DNA of 64,000 nucleotides from Tsukamurella paurometabola (GTDB lineage: Bacteria > Actinomycetota > Actinomycetes > Mycobacteriales > Mycobacteriaceae). Shown piece by piece: positions 44,805 through 53,477 of the stretch (position 1 is the stretch's first letter; each line of letters opens with the position of its first letter). The position numbers were made by a program, and so were the translations under genes. The notes below the pieces were generated by a model that worked only from the letters and a program-made list of their open reading frames with translations, did no database searches and was not told the origin of the DNA. The stretch is from the NCBI RefSeq assembly GCF_900631615.1, contig NZ_LR131273.1, forward strand, positions 2,232,001 through 2,296,000, written 5' to 3'.

Positions 44805-45201
44805 TCCGGGCGATCCCGGCGATCACCGTCGCGAGCACGATCACCGCGAGCAGCGACAGTGCGGAGGCGGTGTACGGCTGGTCGAGGACCGTCGGGTTCA
44901 GTGCCCGCTTGTCGGGCGGCCGCGGCAGCACGACCGGCGCGGCCAGGGCGCACACCGTCACCGCGAAGATCGTCCCGATCAGCACCGGTTGCCACCATGC
45001 GACGGGCAGGATGCGCTTCGCGCCGTGCCCGAGCAGCAGGCACACGGGTGCGAAGATCCCGTCGTGCGCGATGAGGATCGCCGCGGCCCAGATCGCCGCG
45101 TCGAGCAGGTCTTTCGGGGGGATCGTCTCGTAGAGCCGGTTCGCGCCGAACGCGAGCAGGCTCACGCCCACGACGGCGAGCAGTACCCGTACAGCTCTCA
45201 T
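44755..45201 (-). CDS. small integral membrane protein at the end of the glycosyltransferase operon
   Basis: Protein of 148 aa with four membrane segments (near residues 5-20, 34-58, 65-90, 110-128). Between segments are GHGAKRILPVAWWQP and a Pro-Arg-rich loop with LPRPPDKRALNPTVL. Not a recognised family. ATG at 45201 overlaps the stop of the molybdopterin oxidoreductase (ATGA). Its last 50 bases lie across the GNAT gene on the other strand. It is the fifth and last gene of a coupled operon; it might complete the electron-transfer unit of its neighbour. Confidence 0.75.
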   Translation of the reverse strand: MRAVRVLLAVVGVSLLAFGANRLYETIPPKDLLDAAIWAAAILIAHDGIFAPVCLLLGHGAKRILPVAWWQPVLIGTIFAVTVCALAAPVVLPRPPDKRALNPTVLDQPYTASALSLLAVIVLATVIAGIARTRGSAASAPDPASDRT

Positions 45202-46319
45202 CGCACGGCCTCGATCCGGCTGACCCACTTGGTCTGTTGCACGCCCGGCCGCGACGCCGCGATCAACCGGCACGGGAAGCCGTGGTCGAGGTCCAGGTCC
45301 TCCCCGCCCAGGCGGAGCGCGAGCAACGTGTCCGGGTCGGTCACCTGCGCGTGGTCCATCTCCGACTGGCCGTAGGGCCCGCGTTCGAGCGAGACGAAGC
45401 GCAGGTTCAGGCCTTCGAGGCCGGCGAGCGCGGCCAGATCGCCCACCCGCACCCCCGACCACCAGCCGTACTGCGTCCAGCCCTCCACGCACGCGAGGGG
45501 GAGGCGCGCGGTGTGCTGCGGCATCGCGCGCAGCTGCTCCAGGGTGAGCTCCACCGGCGTCGGGCCGGCGAGCACCAGGCGGTAGTCGCCCGAGCGGGCA
45601 CTCGTGGCGACGCCGGCGGCCGCCGCGGTCCGGTTCACCGGCATGCCCTGCGGCCCGGATCCGGAGCGCGGTGCGAACACGCCCAGCCGGTGCAGCGCGG
45701 GCACGGACTGGCTCCCGACGGTGACCACCGCCAGTCCCGCCGCCGCGATCCCGGCGGTGAGCACGGCGCGCCGCGACAGGCCGGGAGTGACGGATTCCGC
45801 GGTGCGCCTGCGGAATTCCGCTGCGACCAGGGGCAGCTTGATCGCGACGTGCACCGCGACGGCGCCGAGTACGAGGTACGCGGTGGCGTAGTGGGTGGTG
45901 GTGAAGAAGAATTTCCACGCGTACCACTGCGAGATGTTCAGCAGACCGGTGAACAGCTGGAACAGCATGGAGGCCACCAGGACCGCGGTCGCTACGCGTT
46001 CGAGGAGCCGCACGGGCGAGCCGATCATCGGGCGTTCGAAGAGCTTCGGATAGACCGCGGCGAGCTTGAGCAGCACCAGTGGGATCGTCGCCACCCCCGA
46101 TGCCACGTGCACCCCCTGGGTCAGCTGGTAGAGCCAGGCGGGCGAGCGGGGCGTGACGAACCACGACGGCGGGTGCTGGATCCAGTGACTGAAGAGCCCG
46201 GTGGCGAAACAGAGCACGACGCACACGCCGAGCAGGACGCCCAGCCGCGCCGCGATGCCGGGACGCCGCAGCAGCGGCACGTGCGCCGGCGTCTCCGGGG
46301 CCGTCTGCGGCGCGCTCAT
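45198..46319 (-). CDS. molybdopterin-dependent oxidoreductase with an N-terminal membrane domain
   Basis: Two-part protein of 373 aa. Residues 20-165 hold four transmembrane helices like a cytochrome b561/DUF4405 haem anchor (GVHVASGVATIPLVLLKL and TTHYATAYLVLGAVAVHV supply His ligands). A further helix at about 178-196, preceded by SRR, leads to a sulfite-oxidase-type Mo-cofactor domain: LPLACVEGWTQYGWWSGVRVGDL carries the Cys expected to bind molybdenum, and DLDHGFPCRLIAASRPGVQQTKWVSRIE is typical. So an electron-transferring oxidoreductase facing the outside. ATG at 46319 overlaps the methyltransferase stop. Substrate unknown. Confidence 0.86.
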   Translation of the reverse strand: MSAPQTAPETPAHVPLLRRPGIAARLGVLLGVCVVLCFATGLFSHWIQHPPSWFVTPRSPAWLYQLTQGVHVASGVATIPLVLLKLAAVYPKLFERPMIGSPVRLLERVATAVLVASMLFQLFTGLLNISQWYAWKFFFTTTHYATAYLVLGAVAVHVAIKLPLVAAEFRRRTAESVTPGLSRRAVLTAGIAAAGLAVVTVGSQSVPALHRLGVFAPRSGSGPQGMPVNRTAAAAGVATSARSGDYRLVLAGPTPVELTLEQLRAMPQHTARLPLACVEGWTQYGWWSGVRVGDLAALAGLEGLNLRFVSLERGPYGQSEMDHAQVTDPDTLLALRLGGEDLDLDHGFPCRLIAASRPGVQQTKWVSRIEAVR

Positions 46320-46942
46320 CGCGCCAGCTCCACGCACATCCGGCCGCCGCTCTCGATCCGCCGGACGATCCGCAGCCGCGCCTCGTGGGCGAGGGCGCCG
46401 ATCCCATCGGCCCCCACCCGCGCCCAGGGGAACCATTCGGTGGCCCCGCCGGCGACGTTGAGCCGCACCGCCTCTCGGAGGACTCCCCGCACGGCTGGTT
46501 CGACCTCCACCATGATCGTCCCCTTCGGCTCGATCAGTTCGAGGGCGCGGCGCACCAGCCGACCCGGATCGCCGCCGATGCCGACGTTCCCGTCCAGCAG
46601 CACGACGTGCGACCACCGGCCCTCGCCGGGCAGCGGCGCGAAGACGTCCCGCTGCACCGCGGCGGCACCGCGATCGCGGGTCAGCCGGATCGCGGTGGGG
46701 GCGTCGTCGATCCCCAGGGCGGGGACCTGCCGGCGGAGCAGGTGGGCGACGAAGCGGCCGGGCCCGCAGCCCAATTCCACCGTCGGCCCGGTGCACCACT
46801 CGGCGACGGTGCGGATCAGCGTGTCGTCGGCCCGGTCCCGGCCGTGCCACCGCGCGACGGGGAGCCGCCGGACGTGCCCGTCGGCGGTCTGGAGTTCCCG
46901 GCACCGTCCCGCCATCACCGACTCCCAGTGCCCCGTCAGCAC
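46316..46942 (-). CDS. class I SAM-dependent methyltransferase
   Basis: Protein of 208 aa. SAM motif I is TVELGCGPGRFVAHLL, motif II LGIDDAPTAIRLTRD, and a motif III-like part is WSHVVLLDGNVGIGGDP. The start pattern AGRCRELQTADGHVRRLPVARW is the one shared by methyltransferases in this conserved glycosyltransferase cluster. GTG at 46942 overlaps the end of the upstream TIGR04282 gene by 7 bases; an internal ATG (MAGRCREL) is possible. Third gene of the operon. It probably methylates a sugar or lipid made by the neighbours; this is inference. Confidence 0.82.
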   Translation of the reverse strand: MLTGHWESVMAGRCRELQTADGHVRRLPVARWHGRDRADDTLIRTVAEWCTGPTVELGCGPGRFVAHLLRRQVPALGIDDAPTAIRLTRDRGAAAVQRDVFAPLPGEGRWSHVVLLDGNVGIGGDPGRLVRRALELIEPKGTIMVEVEPAVRGVLREAVRLNVAGGATEWFPWARVGADGIGALAHEARLRIVRRIESGGRMCVELAR

Positions 46943-47607
46943 GGCGAACCCGCGCTCGTCAGCTCGGCCGCGGCGCGGCGGAACGCCGAACCCGGCGCGC
47001 AGGCGGCGGCGACCGGGGCGACGTCCCCCGGGTGGTCGACGTCGCGCAGCTCGGGCAACGGGGCGGGGGACAGCCCGATCGATGCGAGGGCGATCCGGGT
47101 CGCCTCCCCGGTCCGGCTCGTCGACATGGGGACGTCCGCGAGGCACCCGAGGCGGTCCGCCGCGCCCGCGGGCACACCGAGCGCCCACCACCCGCCGTCG
47201 GCCGCGGGGCCCAGCGCGGCGCGACGCCGGGACGCGCGCAGACCGGAGGCCAGGAGCTCGGGGGTGACCTGCGGCGTGTCCATCCCGATCTGGAGGACGG
47301 GCCCGTCGGGGTCGGCGGCGCGCCGGTGGGCGTCCGCGAGCCGGGCGCCGAGGCCGCCCGCGGACTGCGGGAACACGACGCACCGTGCGAGGAGTTCGCG
47401 CAGGACACCGGCATCGACGGCGTCGTCGAGCCGTCCGGCGAGGGCGACCGCGCACCGGGCGCCGGGCACGGCGAGGGCCGCCGCGAGCGTGTCCCGGAGG
47501 GCGGCGGCGGCGAAACGCGCCGCATCGGCCGCACTGTAGGCGCTGGTCAGGCGGGTCTTCACCCGCCCCGGAACGGGTGCTTTCGCGACGATCAGGACGG
47601 TGCTCAT
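46936..47607 (-). CDS. TIGR04282/DUF2064 family glycosyltransferase-like protein
   Basis: Protein of 223 aa in the GT-A fold. Hallmarks: VLIVAKAPVPGRVKTRLTSAYS at the N-terminus (as in nucleotidyltransferases), LQIGMDTPQVTPELL, the AALGPAADGGWWALGV block and ELRDVDHPGDV near the end. The family was named for arsenosugar biosynthesis but is widespread; in Mtb Rv0540 is a member next to a GT2 gene. ATG at 47607 overlaps the GT2 stop (ATGA). Together these two genes probably make and use an activated sugar. Confidence 0.85.
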   Translation of the reverse strand: MSTVLIVAKAPVPGRVKTRLTSAYSAADAARFAAAALRDTLAAALAVPGARCAVALAGRLDDAVDAGVLRELLARCVVFPQSAGGLGARLADAHRRAADPDGPVLQIGMDTPQVTPELLASGLRASRRRAALGPAADGGWWALGVPAGAADRLGCLADVPMSTSRTGEATRIALASIGLSPAPLPELRDVDHPGDVAPVAAACAPGSAFRRAAAELTSAGSPC

Positions 47608-48269
47608 CGCGCCGCCCGCAGGAAGTCGACGGTGGCCCGGACCGTGCCGGTGAGCGAGCCCGACACCTTCGACCGCCCGCCGGTCCGCGGGCCGTAGCGG
47701 ACGGGGCGCTCGACCACGCGCCACCCCGCCGCGCCGGCGCGGGCGAGCAGCTCCACGGGGTACCCGGACCGCCGGTCCAGCACGCCGAGGCCGAGGACGG
47801 CCTCGCGCCGCGCGGCCCGCATGGGGCCGATGTCGTGCAGGGGCAGGCCGTACCGGCGGCGCAGCCGGGCGGCGACGAGCGCCGATCCGAGGCGGGCGTG
47901 CCAGGGCCAGACCCCGCGGGTGTCGGGTCGGCGCCGCCCGACGGCGAGGTCCGCCCCGCCGCGTACGGCGTCGACGAGTGCGCCCAACTCCGCGGGGTCC
48001 ATCGAGCCGTCGCCGTCGATGGTGCAGACCATCTCCGTGCGGGCCGCCGCGACCCCGGCGTGCACGGCGCTGCCGTATCCCGGACGCGGCTCCGCGAGGA
48101 CCTCCGCGCCCGCGCGGCGGGCGGCCTCGCCGGTGCCGTCGCTCGATCCGTTGTCCACGACGAGGGCGGTGAATCCCTCGGGGAGGGAGGCGATCACGGC
48201 TCCGATCGAGGCCGCCTCGTCGCGGCACGGGATCACCACGGTGACCGCGTCCGGCTCGATGTCTGTCAT
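47604..48269 (-). CDS. glycosyltransferase family 2 protein
   Basis: Protein of 221 aa in the dolichyl-phosphate mannose/glucose synthase-like branch. Motifs: TVVIPCRDEAASIGAVIASLP, VVDNGSSDGTGEAARRAG, PGYGSAVHAGVAAA, CTIDGDGSMDP (metal-binding DxD region) and the end RRSGYPVELLARAGAAGWRVVERPVRYGPRTGGRSKVSG. No membrane helix. First gene of the five-gene minus-strand operon. ATG at 48269, divergent from the GT-C-like gene. In Mtb Rv0539 looks equivalent. It probably loads a sugar on a lipid carrier. Confidence 0.9.
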   Translation of the reverse strand: MTDIEPDAVTVVIPCRDEAASIGAVIASLPEGFTALVVDNGSSDGTGEAARRAGAEVLAEPRPGYGSAVHAGVAAARTEMVCTIDGDGSMDPAELGALVDAVRGGADLAVGRRRPDTRGVWPWHARLGSALVAARLRRRYGLPLHDIGPMRAARREAVLGLGVLDRRSGYPVELLARAGAAGWRVVERPVRYGPRTGGRSKVSGSLTGTVRATVDFLRAAR

Positions 48270-48393
48270 GGTCTTCACGCTAGGAACGCGGCGCCGCGCA
48301 GGCCATGCCTTCGCGATGACGAAAGTATGACGCTGCGCCGCGACCTCCCGTTCCGGCTGTCCCGGACGGGGTCCGGTGGATACCGTCGGGGAC

Positions 48394-49764
48394 ATGCCCT
48401 CCGAGTCGGCCGCGCCCCGCGGCACCGTGCGCCGCGACGTTGCCTGGGCGGCGGGGTCGGTCGCGCTCGTGGCCGCGGCGGTGATCGTGCCGTACCTCTT
48501 CGACGAGGGGTTCCGCATGCGGCTCGTCGCCGAGGCCGCGCCCCTGTTCGGGACGTTCGACGCGCACGCCGGGATCGGCACCGTTCCCGCCCTCGTGCTC
48601 GCCGCCGCCGTCGTGCTCCAAGGGCCGGCGCTGGCGCGCCGGCTGCCGTTCGGCCGCCTCGCCGTGGTGACGTCGACGGCACTGTTCGCCTGGGCGCTGA
48701 GCCTGGGCACCGTCGCGGGGTGGGAACGGTTCGCCACCAAGCTCACCGGCTACGACCAGTACCTGCACGAGGTGCCGGGTGCGCGCGCGGACGTCGGTGG
48801 CGCGGTCCGCGAGTTCGCCCGCCGTATCCCCGATTACCACCCGGACTCCTGGACGGTGCACGTCTCCGGACACCCGCCCGGTGCCCTGCTGACCTTCGTC
48901 GGCCTGGACCGGATCGGCCTCGGCGGCGGCACCTGGGCGGCGCTGTTCTGCACGGCCGCCGGCGCGTCCGCCGCCGCGGCGATCCTGGTCACGGTCCGGA
49001 CCCTCGGCACCGAGGAGATCGCCCGCTGCTGCGCGCCCTTCCTCGCGCTGTTCCCGGGCGCGCTGTGGCTGGCGCCGTCGGGCGACGCGTACTTCGCCGG
49101 CACCGCCGCATGGGGGATCGCGGCGCTGGCGGTCGCCGCGGTCGCGCGGGGGCGCCGCGCCGTGGCGTTCGGTGTGCTCGCGGGCCTGTTGCTCGGCTGG
49201 GCGATCTTCCTCAACTACGGCCTCATCCTGATGGGCGTCCTGGCCGTCGCGGTGCTCCTGATCGCGCGGAACCCCCGCCCGCTGCTGACCGCGGTCCCGT
49301 CGGCGCTCCTGGTGGTCGCCGTGTTCGCCGCGGCGGGGTTCTGGTGGCTCGACGGCTATCACGGCGTGGTGCTGCGGTACTACCAGGGCATCGCCTCCTT
49401 CCGGCCGTTCGCGTACTGGGGCTGGGCGAATCTCGCCGCCGCGGCGTGTGCGCTCGGCCCGGCGGGCGCCGCGGCGATCGGAAGGATCCCCGGTGCCGTC
49501 GGGGCCTTCCGGCGCCCGCTCCTCGGCACCCCGACGGCCCTCCTCGCGCTCGTCGCGGGCGCCGTGGTCATGGTGCTCGCCGCGGACCTGTCCGCCCTGA
49601 GCAAGGCGGAGGTCGAACGCATCTGGTTGCCGTTCACGGTGTGGATCGCGGCCGGAGCGGGGATGCTCGTACAGCGGCGGGGCGACGGGCTCGCCCGGGG
49701 CTGGCTCACCGCGCAGGCGGTGGGCGCGCTCGTGGTGGCGCACGCGGTCCTGATCTACCAGTGA
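48394..49764 (+). CDS. polytopic membrane protein resembling GT-C glycosyltransferases
   Basis: Protein of 456 aa with about 10-12 membrane helices. The outside loop between the third and fourth holds FARRIPDYHPDSWTVHVSGHPPGALLTFVGLDRIG; the HPPG motif recurs in actinobacterial integral-membrane mannosyltransferases. The later helical part LLALVAGAVVMVLAADLSALSKAEVERIWLPFTVW also fits that group. It would use a lipid-linked sugar. ATG at 48394 (GTG at 48376 possible). In Mtb Rv0541c is an integral membrane protein in a comparable cluster. The two-component genes follow 18 bases later. Confidence 0.78.
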   Translation: MPSESAAPRGTVRRDVAWAAGSVALVAAAVIVPYLFDEGFRMRLVAEAAPLFGTFDAHAGIGTVPALVLAAAVVLQGPALARRLPFGRLAVVTSTALFAWALSLGTVAGWERFATKLTGYDQYLHEVPGARADVGGAVREFARRIPDYHPDSWTVHVSGHPPGALLTFVGLDRIGLGGGTWAALFCTAAGASAAAAILVTVRTLGTEEIARCCAPFLALFPGALWLAPSGDAYFAGTAAWGIAALAVAAVARGRRAVAFGVLAGLLLGWAIFLNYGLILMGVLAVAVLLIARNPRPLLTAVPSALLVVAVFAAAGFWWLDGYHGVVLRYYQGIASFRPFAYWGWANLAAAACALGPAGAAAIGRIPGAVGAFRRPLLGTPTALLALVAGAVVMVLAADLSALSKAEVERIWLPFTVWIAAGAGMLVQRRGDGLARGWLTAQAVGALVVAHAVLIYQ

Positions 49765-49782
49765 ACGACGGACGGAGCCGAG

Positions 49783-50484
49783 ATGGCGGATGAGCGGTAC
49801 GTTCTCATCGCCGATGACGACCCGCTGGTCAGCGACGTCGTGCGGCGGTACCTGGAGCGGGACGGCCTGCGCACGTCGGTGGTGGCCGACGGTGCGGCGG
49901 CCGCCGAGCACCTGGCCGCGGGCCGGGTGCGACTGGCGGTGCTCGACGTCATGATGCCGGGCCCCGACGGGGTGGAGCTGTGCCGCCGGGTGCGGGGCGG
50001 GGAGGCGGGCGCACCGTCGGACCTGCCGCTGATCCTGCTCACGGCCCTCGGCGAGGAGGACGATCGCGTGACGGGCCTCGCCGCCGGCGCCGACGACTAC
50101 GTGACCAAGCCGTTCAGCCCACGGGAGTTGGCGCTGCGTGTGGCGTCGGTGCTGCGGCGCGCGCACCAGGAGCCGGCGGGCCCGGTGGCCGACGGCGCCG
50201 TCGCCGTCGACACCGCGGGCTGCGTCGTGACCGTGCACGGTCGGGTCGTGGCGACCACGCGCCGCGAGTTCGACCTGCTGGCGCACTTCCTCGCGCACCC
50301 CGGGGAGGTCTTCACCCGGGAGGAACTGCTCGAGCGCGTGTGGGGCTGGCAGTTCGGTGACCTGTCGACGGTGACGGTGCACGTCAAGCGGCTGCGGGCG
50401 AAACTCGGTGCGGAGCATCGGATCGAGACGGTCTGGGGCCGCGGCTACCGCTGGAGCGGGGAAGAGGAGGGCGACGATGCCTGA
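49783..50484 (+). CDS. OmpR/PhoB-family response regulator
   Basis: Protein of 233 aa. The receiver domain has acidic residues ADDDP at the N-terminus, phospho-acceptor Asp55 (VLDVMMPG), Thr in ILLTAL and Lys in [11 protein letters not shown]. The C-terminal winged helix shows [40 protein letters not shown] and [13 protein letters not shown] at 49783. Its stop overlaps the sensor kinase start by 8 bases. Placed between the GT-C-like gene and the kinase, it probably controls the surrounding glycosyltransferase cluster. Confidence 0.94.
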   Translation: MADERYVLIADDDPLVSDVVRRYLERDGLRTSVVADGAAAAEHLAAGRVRLAVLDVMMPGPDGVELCRRVRGGEAGAPSDLPLILLTALGEEDDRVTGLAAGADDYVTKPFSPRELALRVASVLRRAHQEPAGPVADGAVAVDTAGCVVTVHGRVVATTRREFDLLAHFLAHPGEVFTREELLERVWGWQFGDLSTVTVHVKRLRAKLGAEHRIETVWGRGYRWSGEEEGDDA

Positions 50485-51508
50485 GGTCGTCAAGATCGCG
50501 CTGCTGGCGCTGCTGTGGTCGGCTCCGGTGGTGCTCGCGGGCGCGCTGGTGCTGTGGCGCGCGCGCCGGATGTCCCTGCAGATGTCGATGGTGATCCTGG
50601 TGCTGATCCCCGTGCTCGCGGTGCTGTCGGGCGTGATCGGCGTCAGCGGGTTCATGTTCACGGCGGACTTCGCCCGCACGCTGACCGTGCTCGCCGCCGT
50701 CCTCGTGGTCGCGGTGCCCGCGGCCGTCGCGCTGGGGCGGTTCCAGGCCCGTCGCACGGTGTGGGAGAGGCAGATCCGGGAGCAGGAGCGCGCCGCCGAG
50801 GCGGCCCGGCGCGAGCTCGTCGCGTGGGTGAGTCACGACCTGCGGACGCCGCTCGCGGGGATCCGCGCGATGTCCGAGGCGCTGCGCGACGCGGTGGTCA
50901 CGGACCCGGGCGATGTGACCGAGTTCGCCGACCGGATCGACCGGGAGACCGTGCGCCTGTCGGCGATGGTGGACGACCTGTTCGAGATGTCGCGGATCCA
51001 CTCGGGCGCGCTGACGCTGGAGCTCGAGACCATCGACGTGCGCGAGGTCGCCGACGAGGTGCGCGCAGGGCTGGCGCAGGTGGCGAAGCGGTCACGGGTG
51101 GACCTGGATCTCGACGCGCCGGAGCCCGTGCAGGCGCCGGTGGGGGTGTCGGCGCTCGCCCGCATCCTGCGCAACCTGGTGCTCAACGCGCTCGCGCACA
51201 CTCCCGCCGGCGGACGGGTCACCATCGCGGTGCGTCGCGACGGCGACGACGTGGTGCTCCGGGTGGACGACACCGGGACCGGCATCGCCGACGACGATCT
51301 GGACCGGATCTTCGACCTCGCCTACCGCGGCACCGCGCACCGGTCGCCGGTGAACACCGACGGCCTCCCGGCGGGCACGGGGATGGGGCTCGCGATCGCG
51401 CGCGGCCTCGTCGACGTGCACGGCGGCACCGTCGTCGCGGCGAACCTGCGGCAGGGGGCTCGGTTCGAGGTGCGGCTCCCGGGTCGGATCAGCGCAGGGG
51501 AGCAGTAG
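50477..51508 (+). CDS. sensor histidine kinase
   Basis: Protein of 343 aa. There are two or three N-terminal helices (residues about 5-28, 35-60, 66-86) with almost no extracytoplasmic loop, so it may sense the membrane itself. The HisKA domain has H120 in [13 protein letters not shown]; the N box is [17 protein letters not shown], the G1 box VDDTGTGI, and the G2 box [21 protein letters not shown] at 50477 is preceded by GAGGAGG. Partner of the upstream response regulator. Its last 20 bases overlap the convergent epimerase gene. Confidence 0.93.
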   Translation: MPEVVKIALLALLWSAPVVLAGALVLWRARRMSLQMSMVILVLIPVLAVLSGVIGVSGFMFTADFARTLTVLAAVLVVAVPAAVALGRFQARRTVWERQIREQERAAEAARRELVAWVSHDLRTPLAGIRAMSEALRDAVVTDPGDVTEFADRIDRETVRLSAMVDDLFEMSRIHSGALTLELETIDVREVADEVRAGLAQVAKRSRVDLDLDAPEPVQAPVGVSALARILRNLVLNALAHTPAGGRVTIAVRRDGDDVVLRVDDTGTGIADDDLDRIFDLAYRGTAHRSPVNTDGLPAGTGMGLAIARGLVDVHGGTVVAANLRQGARFEVRLPGRISAGEQ

Positions 51509-52520
51509 CGAACTCGGCCAGCCCGCACTCCGGGCGGATCGACGCGGTGAAGCCCAGTTCCGCCGCCGCCCGCGCCGGATCGGCGACGATGTGCCGCACA
51601 TCGGGGGTGCGGAACTCGCCGGTCACCACCGGCGCCGGGGCGCCCGGGGATTCGCTCGCGAGGATGGCGGCCACGTCGCCGATCGTGACCGGCACGCCCG
51701 AGCACACGTTGTACGCGCGGAACGGCCGGTCCGCGGGCGCGTCCAGTGCCCGCAGGTTGGCGGCGGCCACATCGCGGACGTGGACGAAGTCCCGCGCCTG
51801 CCGGCCGTCCTCGAACACCCGCGGCGGGCGGCCCGCCGCCAGCGCCGAGCGGAAGATCGAGGCGACGCCCGCGTACGGGGTGTCGCGCGGCATCCGCGGC
51901 CCGTAGACGTTGTGGTAGCGCAGCGCGGTCACCGATCCGCCGGTGGCGCGGGCCCACGCGGCGGCGTAGAACTCCTGCGCCGCTTTGGACGCCGCGTACA
52001 GGCCGTTCGGCGCGATCGGCGCGTCCTCCCCGGTCAGGGCCCAACGGGCCGTGCCGCCGCCGGGAAGGAGCCGTTCGAACCGGCCCGCCCGCAGGTCGTC
52101 GACGGTGCGCGGCAGGGGCGTCACCGGCCGCCCGTCGGCGTCGACGTACGCGCCGTCGCCGTAGACCACCATCGACGAGGCGAGCACCAGCCGGCGGCAG
52201 CCCGCCCGCGCCATGGCCGCGAGCAGCTCGGCGGTACCGAGGTCGTTGTTCGCGGCGAACAGCGGCGCGTCGGCGGCGTCCACACCCGCGCCGACGGCGG
52301 CGGCCTGGTGGCAGACGGCGTCGACGCCGCGCAGCACCCGGTCGAGGCCGTCCGCGTCCAGCAGATCGAGCCGCTCGACGCCGTCCGGCGGTTCGCCGGT
52401 GCCGTGTGCCTGCGGGAGCATCCCGTCGATGCCGACGACCTCGTGCCCGCCGCGGTCGGCGAGCAGGTCGGCGACGTGCGAGCCGATGAATCCGGCGGCA
52501 CCGGTGAGGAGTACGCGCAT
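51489..52520 (-). CDS. NAD-dependent epimerase/dehydratase
   Basis: Extended-SDR sugar enzyme of 343 aa. NAD motif [14 protein letters not shown] near residue 7; catalytic Ser/Tyr/Lys region [14 protein letters not shown] and [13 protein letters not shown] (YxxxK); [16 protein letters not shown] and [16 protein letters not shown] later on, typical of UDP-glucose/GDP-mannose epimerase-dehydratases. The exact nucleotide sugar cannot be named. ATG at 52520. It belongs to the glycosyltransferase cluster but on its own minus-strand unit; Mtb Rv0536 is an epimerase in a comparable neighbourhood. Confidence 0.89.
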   Translation of the reverse strand: MRVLLTGAAGFIGSHVADLLADRGGHEVVGIDGMLPQAHGTGEPPDGVERLDLLDADGLDRVLRGVDAVCHQAAAVGAGVDAADAPLFAANNDLGTAELLAAMARAGCRRLVLASSMVVYGDGAYVDADGRPVTPLPRTVDDLRAGRFERLLPGGGTARWALTGEDAPIAPNGLYAASKAAQEFYAAAWARATGGSVTALRYHNVYGPRMPRDTPYAGVASIFRSALAAGRPPRVFEDGRQARDFVHVRDVAAANLRALDAPADRPFRAYNVCSGVPVTIGDVAAILASESPGAPAPVVTGEFRTPDVRHIVADPARAAAELGFTASIRPECGLAEFATAPLR

Positions 52521-52583
52521 GCCCCCATGCTCGCCGCCGGCGCCCGGCCGGTCGACCGGGCGGGGCGAGACGTCACCGACTCG

Positions 52584-53423
52584 TCACACCTGCGCGGCGG
52601 TCTCCGCGATGAGGCCGGCGAGTTGCTCCGGCCGCTCGTCCGGGATCCAGTGGCTCACCCCGTCGAGTACGACGAACCGGTACGGACCGTCGACGTACTC
52701 GCCCGCGAGCTCGGCCCCGGCCCGGCTCAACGCGATGTCCTCGGTGCTCCACACGTACGTCACCGGGCACGCGATGCGCGTGCCCTCGCCCGGCTTCACG
52801 GCGGTGAACGGCATACCGCGGTAGTAGCCCAGGCCGCCGCGCAGCAGGCCGGGCGTCAGCACCTCGTCGACGACGGTGCGGATCGCGTCGTCGGGCATGC
52901 CGCTGGCGCGGAGGAAGGCCTCGAACCGGCCCGGGAAGCGGCGGGCCAGCAGCTCCGGCACGGCGGGGATCTGGAACAGGTACATGTAGTACGACTTGAG
53001 CGCCTGGTCCGACCGGAGGAACGCCCGCAGGAAGGCGAGGGGGTGCGGCACCGAGACCGCGGTCAGCGTGCGCACCAGGTGCGGGTAGGTGGCGGCGGTC
53101 AGCCACGCCGTCGACGACCCCCAGTCGTGCCCCACGAGGTGCGCGGGGCCGGTCCGCTCGAGCAGCGCCGCGACGTCGGCGGCCAGTTCGGAGCTGCGGT
53201 ACTGCCAGCGTCGCGCAGGGCTGGCGGTGCGCGCGTACCCGCGCTGCCACGGCACGACGGTGCGGTACCCCCGCGCGTGCAGGTCCTCGGACGTCGCCGC
53301 CCACGACGTCGGGGTCTGCGGGAAGCCGTGCAGGAGGACGACGATGTCGCCGTCGGCCGGCCCGCTGTCGACCACCGGGAAGATGAGTCCCGACCGGGTG
53401 AACTCCGTGATCCGTTCCGTCAT
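52584..53423 (-). CDS. alpha/beta hydrolase, epoxide-hydrolase-like
   Basis: Protein of 279 aa. HGFPQTPTSW (oxyanion region), the nucleophile elbow VGHDWGSSTAWL with Asp (as in epoxide hydrolases and haloalkane dehalogenases), a cap region with SYYMYLFQIPAVPELLARRF, and the end VLDGVSHWIPDERPEQLAGLI with His. The Asp nucleophile and cap Tyr residues favour an epoxide hydrolase. ATG at 53423; GTG at 53435 is possible. Single gene between the epimerase and a lipoprotein gene. Confidence 0.88.
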   Translation of the reverse strand: MTERITEFTRSGLIFPVVDSGPADGDIVVLLHGFPQTPTSWAATSEDLHARGYRTVVPWQRGYARTASPARRWQYRSSELAADVAALLERTGPAHLVGHDWGSSTAWLTAATYPHLVRTLTAVSVPHPLAFLRAFLRSDQALKSYYMYLFQIPAVPELLARRFPGRFEAFLRASGMPDDAIRTVVDEVLTPGLLRGGLGYYRGMPFTAVKPGEGTRIACPVTYVWSTEDIALSRAGAELAGEYVDGPYRFVVLDGVSHWIPDERPEQLAGLIAETAAQV

Positions 53424-53477
53424 GCCCCCACCCAACCACGCCCGACGGTGCGGGGCATCCGCCCGACGGCGGAGAAA

